In this document: piece by piece, positions 1-8,272 of the stretch
How positions within the stretch are numbered: the stretch's first letter is position 1
Layout of the letters: the number at the start of each line of letters is the position of its first letter
Assembly (NCBI GenBank): GCA_011330545.1
Contig: DRQI01000300.1
Coordinates: forward strand, 1 to 10,014
Direction: 5' to 3'
Length of the DNA: 10,014 nt
Origin: Flavobacteriia bacterium
Lineage (GTDB): Bacteria; Bacteroidota; Bacteroidia; Flavobacteriales; Flavobacteriaceae
Position numbers and translations under genes: made by a program
Notes under the pieces: model-generated
What the model was told of the DNA's origin: nothing
Seen by the model: the letters and a program-made list of their open reading frames with translations, nothing else
The model's database searches: none

Positions 1-305
1 AATTTAATGTCATCATAACTCGATAAAATAACCACTTGGGGTACGTCATCGTATTTTTGAAAGCGCTTTAACACTTCAATACCATCTAGTTTCGGCATGT
101 TGATATCTAACACCAACACGTCTGCCGAGTGTTCGTGAAACCAATCGAGCACTTCTAAGCCGTTTAAGGAATAGCCTACCACCTCCATATCTTCTTCCAG
201 GCCCAACACCGCAATGACCCCATCAATTAAAATCTGATGGTCGTCGGCTATGTGTACCGTAATTTTATCATCTTTTAAAAATGCTGCTAACTCTTCGTCT
301 ATCAT
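1..305 (-). CDS. Response regulator, N-terminal receiver domain (partial, cut by window edge)
   Basis: This is the first 101 codons of a two-component response regulator that runs off the left edge. After a short N-terminal extension the receiver domain begins at about residue 15. The acidic pocket is the ADDH motif (D21, D22), and the phosphoacceptor is D67 in VLDINMPKLDG. The LSS at 94-96 supplies the conserved switch Ser/Thr position. The ADDHQILIDG and DINMPKLDGIEVL wording is typical of NarL/FixJ regulators, which carry a C-terminal LuxR-type helix-turn-helix, but that domain lies outside the window, so the DNA-binding class is inferred. The start is the ATG at 303-305; an in-frame stop lies three codons further upstream. 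The partner histidine kinase is not visible. Confidence 0.9.
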   Translation of the reverse strand, partial: MIDEELAAFLKDDKITVHIADDHQILIDGVIAVLGLEEDMEVVGYSLNGLEVLDWFHEHSADVLVLDINMPKLDGIEVLKRFQKYDDVPQVVILSSYDDIK

Positions 306-330
306 TGCTCTAATCTATTTTAACCCTATT

Positions 331-338
331 CAAATGTA
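331..338 (-). promoter_or_regulatory. Candidate -7 element of the response-regulator gene
   Basis: The minus strand reads TACATTTG, a perfect match to the Bacteroidetes -7 consensus TAnnTTTG. It would start transcription about 20 nt before the ATG at 305. No TTG is found at the usual 17-23 bp upstream, so this is a half-supported promoter. Confidence 0.45.
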
Positions 339-387
339 AAACAAAAAACTTTACTATATATTGTACAATAATAAAAATAAAGATAAA

Positions 388-419
388 AAAAGCTGAAAGT
401 TTAGAAACTTTCAGCTTTT
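388..419 (-). terminator. Intrinsic terminator of the 441-824 gene
   Basis: A near-perfect inverted repeat (388-402 with 405-419, core AGCTGAAAGTTT) forms a long hairpin just downstream of the minus-strand stop at 441. On the minus strand it is followed by a run of T residues (the A-tract at 385-390 on the plus strand). This separates the small secreted-protein gene from the response-regulator gene. Confidence 0.85.
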
Positions 420-440
420 ATAATAAAATCTATATAAAAA

Positions 441-824
441 TTATTCTTTAATTACCATTGGCTTTTCTAACATAGCTGATTGAGTAATCATATTATCATT
501 AGAAGCAATATCCATATTACTCTCAAAATAATTATTAAAAGCTAATTTTTTAGTTTTATAAATAACAGTATGAGAAACTTTGGCATTAGATGAACCATTT
601 TCAATTAAGTTTATATGTGTACCGGTAGCATCGGTATTAGAAGTCACCACAGTCATAGCATCTACCGTAAAAGTAACTGTATATTCGTTATTATGTTTTT
701 TAATGATTGGGAATGACTGTAATAAGGTACCGTCAATGTCTTTTAAAATAATTGTTTTGTCAGGGTTACCGGTAAAGGACGCCAATACCAATACCGCACT
801 CAAAGCGAGTAAAATTTTTCTCAT
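441..824 (-). CDS. Small secreted protein of unknown function
   Basis: This is a 127-residue protein I do not recognise. The N-terminus (MRKILLALSAVLVLASFTG) is a clear Sec signal peptide with no lipobox cysteine, and the mature part has no cysteines at all. The mature chain is about 105 residues. It begins with a stretch that looks beta-rich (KTIILKDIDGTLLQSF, then EYTVTFTVDAMTVV) and ends in a polar, Asn/Ser/Met-rich tail. A periplasmic or secreted role is inferred from the signal peptide only. It is transcribed alone: its own promoter lies at 906-936 and a strong terminator follows. The promoter, signal peptide and terminator together make it a real gene rather than a chance frame. Confidence 0.8.
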   Translation of the reverse strand: MRKILLALSAVLVLASFTGNPDKTIILKDIDGTLLQSFPIIKKHNNEYTVTFTVDAMTVVTSNTDATGTHINLIENGSSNAKVSHTVIYKTKKLAFNNYFESNMDIASNDNMITQSAMLEKPMVIKE

Positions 825-905
825 GATTAGGGAATTTTAGAGTTATTAATAGGTTATTAAAAATAAATTAGAGTTATCAGTAAAACTTTTGATTTTACTA
901 CGCAT

Positions 906-936
906 CAAAAGTATTGTCATAAACAAGTAAAAACAA
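906..936 (-). promoter_or_regulatory. Promoter of the 441-824 gene
   Basis: On the minus strand, TACTTTTG (906-913) matches TAnnTTTG exactly, and TTG (934-936) lies 20 bp upstream of it, as in Bacteroidetes housekeeping promoters. It predicts a leader of about 75 nt before the ATG at 824. Confidence 0.65.
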
Positions 937-970
937 TAGCGAAAATGGTGAGTTTAAAAAATACCCATAA

Positions 971-1000
971 ACCACTAGTCACTACCCAAAAACCACTAGT
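971..1000 (+). promoter_or_regulatory. 9-bp direct repeats upstream of sRNA copy 1 (candidate operator)
   Basis: ACCACTAGT occurs at 971-979 and again at 992-1000, separated by the 12-bp spacer CACTACCCAAAA, giving a 21-bp period of two helical turns. The arrangement recurs upstream of the second RNA. Two 9-bp direct repeats with a 12-13 bp gap is the usual layout of LytTR-family binding sites. The base match to the published LytTR consensus is only partial, so the binding protein is inferred. Confidence 0.6.
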
Positions 1001-1029
1001 TTTGACGTTCACTGGTGTAAAGAAAGAGA

Positions 1030-1055
1030 AAAAATGTTAATAACCTAACATTTTT
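1030..1055. repeat. 10-bp inverted repeat upstream of sRNA copy 1
   Basis: AAAAATGTTA (1030-1039) and TAACATTTTT (1046-1055) are exact inverted repeats with a 6-bp gap. It could be an operator or a rho-independent-like hairpin. It has no counterpart upstream of the second copy, and its role is unknown. Confidence 0.35.
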
Positions 1056-1134
1056 GTTAATAAATATTTTAGTGTCTTTATATAATCATCTGATTTTCAA
1101 TTAAGTAATTATTTATCAACATTTTTATTTTTTT

Positions 1135-1165
1135 TTTGCTAAAGTCAAAATTATTAGTACTTTAG
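1135..1165 (+). promoter_or_regulatory. Promoter of sRNA copy 1
   Basis: TTTG (1135-1138), a 19-bp spacer, then TACTTTAG (1158-1165), one base off TAnnTTTG. The same TTTG-N19-TAnnTTAG layout precedes the second copy. It places the transcription start near G1171, where both copies read TGAGAAAAG. Confidence 0.7.
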
Positions 1166-1170
1166 CACAT

Positions 1171-1437
1171 GAGAAAAGGAAACTCCTATTTATAGTAAGG
1201 AGAGAAGCAATTTGTAGATGCTGATTTCAGCTTTTTATCTTCTCCCCTTTCTCCCCCTTCCTTTCTCCCCTTATTCAAGGAGTATGTATATATAAGTGTT
1301 TAGCGACAATTAATACTCCAAAATTATTGCAAAAAGAAATACCTGTCAATAGAGCAAATGGGTATTTTCAAAATTCATGGTTTTCCGTGATTTTTTGCAA
1401 AAATTTTAAAACAGCCAAGTCCTTCTTGGCTGTTTTT
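1171..1437 (+). ncRNA. Structured small RNA, copy 1 (unrecognised family)
   Basis: I do not recognise the family. The predicted transcript is about 267 nt, running from the promoter at 1135-1165 to the T-run after the terminator. Elements in order: (a) the 5' end GAGAAAAGGAA (1171-1181) can pair with TTCCTTTCTC (1258-1267), leaving one bulged A; (b) a copy-specific section (about 1190-1257) with its own hairpin (GAGAAG 1202-1207 with CTTCTC 1239-1244, and GCTG/CAGC inside); (c) three TTCTCCCC motifs (1240-1247, 1249-1256, 1263-1270); (d) hairpin GGAGTAT 1279-1285 / ATACTCC 1313-1319; (e) closing stem TTGCAAAAA 1327-1335 / TTTTTGCAA 1392-1400 around two hairpins, 1336-1345/1359-1368 with a 13-nt loop, and CATGG 1376-1380 / CCGTG 1385-1389; (f) the terminator. 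No reading frame of useful length lies inside. Confidence 0.75.
1408..1437 (+). terminator. Intrinsic terminator of sRNA copy 1
   Basis: ACAGCCAAG (1411-1419), loop TCCTT, CTTGGCTGT (1425-1433), with flanking A and T runs that extend the stem and a T-tract to 1437. This is a textbook rho-independent terminator, and the stem is identical in copy 2. Confidence 0.92.
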
Positions 1438-1508
1438 CCTTTTTTAGGCCTTTTTTAATCGCAATTTTAACAATCACCCCATATCAATTAGGTGCTTTCT
1501 CCCCAAAA

Positions 1509-1538
1509 ACCATGAGTCACTACCCAAAAACCACTAGT
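1509..1538 (+). promoter_or_regulatory. 9-bp direct repeats upstream of sRNA copy 2 (candidate operator)
   Basis: ACCATGAGT (1509-1517) and ACCACTAGT (1530-1538) are separated by exactly the same 12-bp spacer (CACTACCCAAAA) as upstream of copy 1. The element lies about 112 bp before the TTTG of the copy-2 promoter, against about 134 bp in copy 1. It is retained while much of the DNA between it and the promoter has diverged. Confidence 0.6.
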
Positions 1539-1650
1539 TTTAGCGTTTTTTAACCCCAGAAAAGAAATAATTTTTTTAAGCTATTTTACAAAACTTGTGT
1601 AATTTATTGGTTTTCAGTAAAATAAAAATAAATTATTTTTTGCAATTTTT

Positions 1651-1681
1651 TTTGCAAAATTCAAAATAAGTAGTAATTTAG
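1651..1681 (+). promoter_or_regulatory. Promoter of sRNA copy 2
   Basis: TTTG (1651-1654), a 19-bp spacer, then TAATTTAG (1674-1681). Spacing and deviation from consensus (TTAG instead of TTTG) are the same as in copy 1, and it predicts a start near G1687. Confidence 0.7.
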
Positions 1682-1686
1682 TCCCT

Positions 1687-1950
1687 GAGAAAAGAAACTC
1701 CTATTTATTGAAAGGTAAGAGGTCTTTCTAAAAGTTTTTAACTTTTGAACTTCTTCCCTTCTCCCCCCAATTCTTTTCTCCCCTTATTCAGGGAGTATGT
1801 ATATATAAGTGTTTAGCGACAATTAATACTCCAAAATTATTGCAAAAAGGAGTACTTGTCAATAGAGCAAACAAGTATTTCTAAATTTCATGGTTTTCCA
1901 TGAGTTTTTGCAAAAATTCTAAAACAGCCAAGTCTTTCTTGGCTGTTTTT
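1687..1950 (+). ncRNA. Structured small RNA, copy 2 (paralogue of copy 1)
   Basis: Predicted transcript of about 264 nt with the same architecture as copy 1. The 5' GAGAAAAGAA (1687-1696) is a perfect 10-bp complement of TTCTTTTCTC (1771-1780). The copy-specific section forms a different hairpin (AAAAGTT 1730-1736 with AACTTTT 1740-1746). Two TTCTCCCC motifs lie at 1759-1766 and 1776-1783. Hairpin GGAGTAT 1792-1798 / ATACTCC 1826-1832 and the closing stem TTGCAAAAA 1840-1848 / TTTTTGCAA 1905-1913 are identical to copy 1. The inner hairpin 1849-1858/1872-1881 keeps the loop TCAATAGAGCAAA while its stem has changed in compensating ways. CATGG 1889-1893 / CCATG 1898-1902 has a T-A pair where copy 1 has T-G. 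From 1784 to 1848 the two copies match at 64 of 65 positions. Confidence 0.75.
1921..1950 (+). terminator. Intrinsic terminator of sRNA copy 2
   Basis: ACAGCCAAG (1924-1932), loop TCTTT, CTTGGCTGT (1938-1946), and a T-tract to 1950. The stem is identical to copy 1 and the loop differs by one base. Confidence 0.92.
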
Positions 1951-2128
1951 CTTTTTTAAGGGTTTTTTGCCTTTTTTTGACTGCTATAACCATATCAACA
2001 TAAAATAGTAATACGAAATAAAGAGCTTGTTATTTTAGGGGTTAGCGATATCGTAGTTTTACTATTGGAATAAATATTCCATATTCCAACTCATATCATA
2101 TTATAACGTAAGCCACTGAGACCCCCTA

Positions 2129-2974
2129 CTACTTTACATACAATTTCTGCCCAATTGAAAGCTCATTGCTTTTTAGCCCGTTTATCCACTTTAGCCTTTC
2201 AACGGTTAAATTATTATTTTTTGCAATAGAGTACAAGGTATCGCCTTTGCTTACCAAAACATAGGCATTTCTATATGAAGCATTATCCTGTTTTTTTACA
2301 ACTTGCCCTCCATAGTGAAAATCATTGTCAAAATCATCATACTTATACAATTCATAGTCTTCAATGAGCGTAATTAGTTTTTTAGGGTATTTAGGGTCTG
2401 TAGCATAACCGGCTTTCTTTAAACCTTTTGCCCAGCCCTTATAATCTTTTTTTCTGAGTTTAAACAAACCGGCATAACGATCTTTTCCGTATAAAAATAA
2501 CGAATGGTCTCTAAACGAAGAAAACGGATGTTCGTATTTTCTAAAACATTCTTGCCGGGCATCATCATCGTGATGTAGTCGTTTTCCTTTCCAACTGTTA
2601 TGACACTTGATTCCGAAATGATTATTTCCTCTTACTGACAAACGGCTTTTACCACTTTGCGATTCTAAAATACCTTGTGCCAAGGTAATACTAGCCGGAA
2701 TTTTATAGGATATCATCTCTAAGATAGCAATATCATTATACTCTTCAATATAGGCTAGGGTTGTTTTATTCAAGTTGGGTTTTCTGCGTTTTAAATCATT
2801 TAAAACAGCATCGGCAGCTTCCACTTTTCGAATTGTTACCGGCACCGGTATTTTTTTTTCGACCCCAGTAGTATTTGTTGAAGAAACCCTTTTTTGAATC
2901 ACTCTTTTATGTGAAGTACAGCTGGCAAAAAAACTGATTACTACAATATAAATTACTATTTTGCTATTCGTCAT
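2129..2974 (-). CDS. Glucosaminidase-LysM lipoprotein (peptidoglycan hydrolase)
   Basis: A 281-residue cell-wall hydrolase predicted to cleave N-acetylglucosaminyl linkages in peptidoglycan (mannosyl-glycoprotein endo-beta-N-acetylglucosaminidase family, GH73-like). The signal peptide ends in FFASC, making C19 the likely lipidated residue, so it should be anchored in a membrane. A linker of about 50 residues leads to the catalytic domain (about 75-212). E104 in LAQGILESQSGKS is the probable general acid, followed by NHFGIK (118-123) and AGYATDPKY (188-196). C124 and C143 could form a disulfide. A single LysM repeat (about 238-280, from YVLVSKGDTLYSIA to LSIGQKLYV) should bind glycan strands. 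Its ATG directly follows the stop of the upstream PLP-enzyme gene (TAAATG), so the two are co-transcribed and probably translationally coupled. Confidence 0.92.
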   Translation of the reverse strand: MTNSKIVIYIVVISFFASCTSHKRVIQKRVSSTNTTGVEKKIPVPVTIRKVEAADAVLNDLKRRKPNLNKTTLAYIEEYNDIAILEMISYKIPASITLAQGILESQSGKSRLSVRGNNHFGIKCHNSWKGKRLHHDDDARQECFRKYEHPFSSFRDHSLFLYGKDRYAGLFKLRKKDYKGWAKGLKKAGYATDPKYPKKLITLIEDYELYKYDDFDNDFHYGGQVVKKQDNASYRNAYVLVSKGDTLYSIAKNNNLTVERLKWINGLKSNELSIGQKLYVK

Positions 2975-3901
2975 TTATTCAATAATTATAGGCAACCCTT
3001 TTTGTTGCAACTTCTTATTTATACCTAATATTCCTTGTAAGCCTCCGGTATGTACGGCCAATATTTTATTTCCTCTTTTAAAATAACCTTTATTTATTAA
3101 ATCGAGAATACCAAAAAGCATTTTTCCTGTATAAATAGGATCTAATAGTATATTGGTTTCTTCCTTAAACTGATTGATAAACGTAATTAGTTTATCATTT
3201 ATTTTACCATAACCGCCAAAATGATAGTTTGTCATTAGTTGCCAGTTTTTATTAGACGCCAACAAACTAATCTCATTTCTTAAAAAATCTCCTTTCAATG
3301 CCGGAAAACCGAGTACCTTTTGGTGTTTTTTTGCTGAATTAATCAACCCGGCAATGGTACCTCCGGTACCCACAGCCACACAAATACAGTCAAAATTTTC
3401 ATCCTCTTCGGTCAAAATTTCTTCACATCCTTTAATGGCCAAATCATTGGTACCTCCTTCGGGCAGCATATAAAAATTTCCAAACTCATTTTTTAATTGT
3501 GCTAAAAAATCGGGATTCATTTTTTTTCGATACTGTTGGCGGCTGATGAATTTAAACTGCATGCCACATTGTTGTGCAAAGGATAAAGTAGGGTTCTCAG
3601 CAACTTTATCGGTCAATTCATCACCTCTTATAATACCAATGGTATTAAATCCGAATTCCTTTCCGGCAGCAGCGGTTGCAGCAATATGATTAGAAAAAGC
3701 ACCTCCAAAAGTTAATAATGTATCGGCACGTTGCTCTTTTGCCGCAATTAAATTATATTTTAATTTTCTAAATTTATTTCCTGAAACTTCAGGGTGCAAT
3801 ACATCTTCGCGTTTTATAACCAAAGAAATCTCTTTAGCTTGAGCTATCTCTATTTGAACCGATTGGTTTAAAACAGATTTACTATTAAAAAACTGTTGCA
3901 A
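2975..3901 (-). CDS. PLP-dependent ACC deaminase / D-cysteine desulfhydrase-like enzyme
   Basis: A 308-residue cytoplasmic fold-type II PLP enzyme of the 1-aminocyclopropane-1-carboxylate deaminase/D-cysteine desulfhydrase family. K43 in SGNKFRKLKYN is the expected PLP Schiff-base lysine. FGGAFSNH (65-72) and LPEGGTND (146-153) are substrate and cofactor loops, GTGGTIAG (178-185) is the glycine-rich phosphate cup, and DPIYTGK (254-260) and HTGGLQG (284-290) close the active site. Sequence alone does not separate ACC deamination from D-cysteine desulfhydration; the latter is more common for bacterial members of this type. The start is a TTG: the codon before it is a stop, and no ATG occurs early enough to keep K43. 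It is the first gene of an operon with the glucosaminidase gene. The two functions have no obvious link. Confidence 0.88.
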   Translation of the reverse strand: MQQFFNSKSVLNQSVQIEIAQAKEISLVIKREDVLHPEVSGNKFRKLKYNLIAAKEQRADTLLTFGGAFSNHIAATAAAGKEFGFNTIGIIRGDELTDKVAENPTLSFAQQCGMQFKFISRQQYRKKMNPDFLAQLKNEFGNFYMLPEGGTNDLAIKGCEEILTEEDENFDCICVAVGTGGTIAGLINSAKKHQKVLGFPALKGDFLRNEISLLASNKNWQLMTNYHFGGYGKINDKLITFINQFKEETNILLDPIYTGKMLFGILDLINKGYFKRGNKILAVHTGGLQGILGINKKLQQKGLPIIIE

Positions 3902-3924
3902 CTATTAACTTTTAAGTATTTTTG
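3896..3924 (+). promoter_or_regulatory. Promoter of the amidohydrolase gene
   Basis: TTG (3896-3898), an 18-bp spacer, then TATTTTTG (3917-3924), a perfect TAnnTTTG. It predicts a leader of about 50 nt. Its upstream half overlaps the TTG start codon (3899-3901) of the divergent PLP-enzyme gene. Confidence 0.65.
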
Positions 3925-3982
3925 GTAAAAATAAAAGCTATTTTTTATTTATAACCTTATTCTGACCAATTATTTTATTCTT

Positions 3983-5423
<1,441 letters not shown>

Positions 5424-5829
5424 TGTTGAATGTAGTGAAGAGAAAAGAGAGATAATTGATTTGGAATGTTAATTTAAAAACGAAACACAAATTTCAAATC
5501 TTAAAATGTAAAATGCAAAACACTAAACCTGAAACCTTGAACCTTGAACACGAAACCTTGAACCCGAAACCTAAAGAACACAGATTGAGCAGATACACGC
5601 TGAGGCTTAAAATCATAATTAATTCTTGAAATCAGTGTCATCGACGATCCGAAAAACCCACTACTGAAATGTAATACAAACCTTTTTAATACTATCAGTG
5701 ATAATTGACTAAATCAGTGTCATCAGCGTTCCATTTATAAGAATAAAAACTAAACAAATAAACGAATAAACCCAAAATCTTAAATCTTAAATCTTAAATC
5801 TTAAATCTTAAAACACAAAATGCTAAATT
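5424..5829. repeat. Repeat-rich spacer without genes
   Basis: No coding frame is supported. The spacer contains GAAACCTTGAAC twice with a 21-bp period (5531-5542, 5552-5563). A segment beginning CACAGATTGAGCAGAT near 5580 has the look of the short intergenic repeats scattered in Bacteroidetes genomes. The 14-mer AAATCAGTGTCATC occurs twice (5629-5642, 5711-5724), each followed by a related octamer, and the spacer ends in a heptamer array. Together it looks like several layers of dispersed repeats that have accumulated between two genes. Confidence 0.7.
5775..5809. repeat. Heptamer microsatellite, five perfect AAATCTT units
   Basis: Five uninterrupted copies of AAATCTT, ending 20 bp before the predicted TTG start of the pseudouridine synthase gene. 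A further single AAATCTT lies near 5496. A 7-bp array can change length by slippage, and here it would alter promoter or leader spacing rather than a reading frame. Confidence 0.9.
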
Positions 5830-6528
5830 TTGAAACAGAAACTAACATCTACAAAAAACAATTTACAGGTTTTATACGAAGACAACCACATCATTATCAT
5901 TAATAAAAGAGTGGGCGATATTGTTCAAGGCGATAAAACCGGAGACATCCCATTAAGCGAAGTAGTAAAACAATATATTGCCGAAAAATATCAAAAAAAA
6001 GGCAAGGTGTTTTTAGGCGTGGTACACCGGCTTGACCGTCCTACCAGTGGTATTGTTATTTTTGCCAGAACTTCAAAATCTTTAGAACGCCTTAATAAAA
6101 TGCTCCGCGAAAAGCAACTACAAAAAATCTATTGGGCCATTGTTAAAAATAAACCTGCCAAAGAAAGGGATACCTTAGTACATTACCTGAAAAAGAACCC
6201 TAAAAATAATAAATCGACGGTTTTTCGCAAAGAGGCAAAAGGCAGTAAAAAAGCCATATTACACTACACTGTTTTTAAAGAACTAGATAATTATACGGTA
6301 CTGAAAATAGCACTCGAAACGGGTAGGCACCATCAAATAAGGGCACAATTGGCATTTATAAAAAGCCCTATCAAAGGCGATTTAAAGTACGGAGCCAATC
6401 GCAGCAATCCTGACGGTGGTATCTGTCTACATGCACGCGAAATCAACTTTATCCATCCGGTACGTAAAGAACCTATTCGTATTATTGCCGATGCTCCTAA
6501 GAGTGCTCTTTGGAATCTTTGCCCTTAA
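5830..6528 (+). CDS. RluA-family 23S rRNA/tRNA pseudouridine synthase
   Basis: A 232-residue RNA-modifying enzyme that isomerises uridine to pseudouridine. It begins at the synthase domain with LYEDNHIIIINKRVGDIVQGD and has no S4 domain. The catalytic aspartate is D69 in GVVHRLDRPTSGIVIFAR. The later ETGRHHQIRAQLA block (about 175-187) is the RluA-family RNA-binding and active-site motif. About 230 residues is normal for the short, S4-less members common in Bacteroidetes; the target uridine cannot be read from sequence. The start is probably TTG at 5830: the frame has a stop at 5824-5826, and no ATG lies early enough. The ATG at 5820 is in another frame and soon stops. It stands alone behind the repeat-rich spacer and ends at a bidirectional terminator. 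Confidence 0.9.
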   Translation: MKQKLTSTKNNLQVLYEDNHIIIINKRVGDIVQGDKTGDIPLSEVVKQYIAEKYQKKGKVFLGVVHRLDRPTSGIVIFARTSKSLERLNKMLREKQLQKIYWAIVKNKPAKERDTLVHYLKKNPKNNKSTVFRKEAKGSKKAILHYTVFKELDNYTVLKIALETGRHHQIRAQLAFIKSPIKGDLKYGANRSNPDGGICLHAREINFIHPVRKEPIRIIADAPKSALWNLCP

Positions 6529-6543
6529 TTAATTATAGTCAAA

Positions 6544-6584
6544 AAGAAAAAGGCCCGGCTTATTAAAAACCGGCCCTTTTTCTT
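6544..6584. terminator. Bidirectional intrinsic terminator between convergent genes
   Basis: The arms AAGAAAAAGG-C-CCGG (6544-6558) and CCGG-C-CCTTTTTCTT (6570-6584) pair with one internal C-C mismatch and an 11-nt loop. A-rich and T-rich flanks give a U-tract in both directions. It serves the pseudouridine synthase gene on the plus strand and the Kazal lipoprotein gene on the minus strand. Confidence 0.85.
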
Positions 6585-6644
6585 CAAAATAACATACTAA
6601 TTAGCAAGTTAGCGCAACAATTTCTTTTTCATTATCTTATATTG

Positions 6645-7625
6645 TCAATTACAGGTTACAAAATCATTTGGCGTAAATCCGGCGCAGATCGCCAAGCAAG
6701 AATTCTCATATTCTACAATACCGCCATTAGGTGACGCTACACAAACCGGGTCGTACACTGTAGGGCAGTTGCAGCTTTGGGTAACACAACTTATTAATAA
6801 TTGTACTAAACTTTCATTATTCTCTAAAACAATGGTTTCAGTTTGTCCGTTTATTTCTTGCGTTACACTTAAAGGGAATACAAATTCATACGAAACCGTA
6901 GAGAATAGTGCTACTTGGAATTCGTCATCGTTATTGATTTCTATGGCCGTACCGGTATCATCTATGATGGTAAACGGAAATACAAATTGAAAACAGTCGT
7001 TAAAATTACCTCCGGGAGGATGGTTATTATCACAATCTACCACATCATCTTGTGTAAACCCTTCGCATTCGGCAAAACACATATTAGGAAATTGCATGGT
7101 AAAACTTCCATTATCCGGCGTTTGTATTTCTACACAAACGGGGTCATATTCTTCAGTACATACACAACTGTCATCACCTCCAATAGCACAACCTTCTATC
7201 AGTGTTCTAAACTCAGCCTCAGAATTAATCGTCCGAATTACTACGGCACCATTTTCTACCACTTCAACGTCAAACGGAAAAGCAATACCATTGATAAACA
7301 GTGTATCAGTCATATTTATCAACACTTCGATTAAATCGTTAAAGTTTTGTATCTCTACTTCCGTTCCGTTATTATAGGATAAGGTTACCGGATATACAAA
7401 TTCAAAACAAAAATCGAATAAGATATTCCCTACCGGATTGTTGGCATCATTTAGTGTTCCGTCATCATTAAAATGTGTTTTTAACACTTCCATAGATGTT
7501 TTTGCCGATACACTTTTTGTAGTATTGTCAGCACCGACAAACGTATCGTTGTTTTTACAAGAAGCGAGCAAAACAAATACCAGTATCAACGTGCTTGCAA
7601 GCAATTTTAGTTTTTTAGATTTCAT
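6645..7625 (-). CDS. Lipoprotein with two Kazal-like domains and repeated beta modules
   Basis: A 326-residue lipoprotein. The signal peptide ends in LLASC, with C23 the likely lipidated residue, so it should sit in the outer membrane or at the surface. After a linker come two tandem units. Each has a module of about 70 residues bounded by cysteines (C73-C146, C211-C280), followed by a six-cysteine Kazal-like domain: C154, C156, C164, C183, C187, C198 and C285, C287, C295, C310, C314, C325, both with YDPVCV. Kazal domains are serine-protease inhibitors in known cases, so inhibition of external proteases is plausible but unproven. Each module is itself two half-repeats (pattern F-x-F-x2-P, an NG or TG turn, then a Leu/Ile-rich end). 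It lies divergent to the ECF sigma gene and behind a copy of the 27-bp element that also precedes fecR. Confidence 0.85.
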   Translation of the reverse strand: MKSKKLKLLASTLILVFVLLASCKNNDTFVGADNTTKSVSAKTSMEVLKTHFNDDGTLNDANNPVGNILFDFCFEFVYPVTLSYNNGTEVEIQNFNDLIEVLINMTDTLFINGIAFPFDVEVVENGAVVIRTINSEAEFRTLIEGCAIGGDDSCVCTEEYDPVCVEIQTPDNGSFTMQFPNMCFAECEGFTQDDVVDCDNNHPPGGNFNDCFQFVFPFTIIDDTGTAIEINNDDEFQVALFSTVSYEFVFPLSVTQEINGQTETIVLENNESLVQLLISCVTQSCNCPTVYDPVCVASPNGGIVEYENSCLAICAGFTPNDFVTCN

Positions 7626-7661
7626 AAAATTTTATTTTTGAAAGTTATTATTGATTTATTA

Positions 7662-7688
7662 TAAAACAGTTGACTTAGAAAATACCCT
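7662..7688 (-). promoter_or_regulatory. Predicted ECF-sigma promoter of the Kazal lipoprotein
   Basis: On the minus strand a 27-bp element begins AGGGTATTTTC and ends TCAACTGTTTTA. It is identical at 26 of 27 positions to the element at 8292-8318 in front of fecR. Reading GGGTAT as -35 and GTTTTA as -10 gives a 14-bp gap, within the compact range of ECF promoters, and a leader of about 30 nt. An A-tract lies just upstream, as at the other copy. The sigma specificity is inferred. Confidence 0.65.
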
Positions 7689-7714
7689 CCTTTTTCGGCT
7701 AATTATTTTTTTTA

Positions 7715-7722
7715 TACTTTTG
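7715..7722 (+). promoter_or_regulatory. -7 element of the ECF sigma gene
   Basis: TACTTTTG matches the housekeeping TAnnTTTG exactly and lies about 28 bp before the ATG at 7751. The upstream TTTTTCGG region gives only a weak -33 match. It suggests that the sigma gene is expressed by the primary sigma factor rather than through the 27-bp element. Confidence 0.55.
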
Positions 7723-7750
7723 GATTCTCGACTAACCTATTGATTCTTCG

Positions 7751-8272
7751 ATGCCTGAAAATATAAAAAATGTTTGTGAAGAAAAGGTATTTAAAACACT
7801 TTACTTAAAATATGCCAACGAATTAAAACAGTTCTTATATTTTAAATTTGGTGATTTGGCTACTGCCGAAGATTTTGTACAAGATGCCTATATCTCATTG
7901 TGGAACAATTGCCAAAAAATAGTTGTTGGCAAAGCCAAAAATTATTTGTTTACCGTAGTAAATAATGCTTTTATCAATGCCAAAAAACACCAGCAAATAG
8001 TTTATAAGCATCAAGAAAAAGTTAAAAAAATAGCCCGCCATTCTACCGGCGAAACCCCTGAATACTTGTTACAAGAAAAAGAATTTTACGAGAAACTAAA
8101 AAATGCTATTGATAATTTAAAAGACAAGCAAAAAGAAGTGTTTTTATTGAGTAGGATAGAAAAATTAACCTATAAAAAAATTGCCGAAAAATTAAATATA
8201 TCGGTAAAGGTAGTAGAAAAAAGAATGCACAATGCCTTAGTTATTTTAAGGGAAAAAATTGGAAATGTTTAA
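7751..8272 (+). CDS. ECF sigma factor, FecI-like
   Basis: A 173-residue extracytoplasmic-function sigma factor that would direct RNA polymerase to its own promoters when its anti-sigma factor releases it. Region 2 (about residues 15-80) has the core-binding and -10-recognition helices, including LATAEDFVQDAYISLWNN. Region 4 (about 115-168) has LKDKQKEVFLLSRIEKLTYKKIAEKLNISVKVVEKRMHNAL split between the -35-binding helices, with the helix-turn-helix at about 138-163. Its length and the neighbouring FecR and TonB transducer place it in the FecI-type Bacteroidetes group. The ATG at 7751 is the natural start, with a housekeeping -7 element just upstream. A candidate target promoter lies 20 bp after its stop codon (8292-8318), with a second copy on the other side of the gene. 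Confidence 0.93.
   Translation: MPENIKNVCEEKVFKTLYLKYANELKQFLYFKFGDLATAEDFVQDAYISLWNNCQKIVVGKAKNYLFTVVNNAFINAKKHQQIVYKHQEKVKKIARHSTGETPEYLLQEKEFYEKLKNAIDNLKDKQKEVFLLSRIEKLTYKKIAEKLNISVKVVEKRMHNALVILREKIGNV

Larger units (their letters stand above)
841..2128. other. 1.3-kb region without protein genes, containing a tandem sRNA locus
   Basis: No convincing protein-coding frame lies here. The region holds a duplicated unit with an offset of about 513-538 bp: direct repeats, then a promoter, then a structured RNA, then a terminator, all repeated once. The last 170 bases (about 1951-2128) contain only an 8-bp inverted repeat (TTGGAATA 2065-2072 with TATTCCAA 2082-2089). It has no T-tract, so I do not call it the terminator of the 2129-3901 operon. 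Confidence 0.8.
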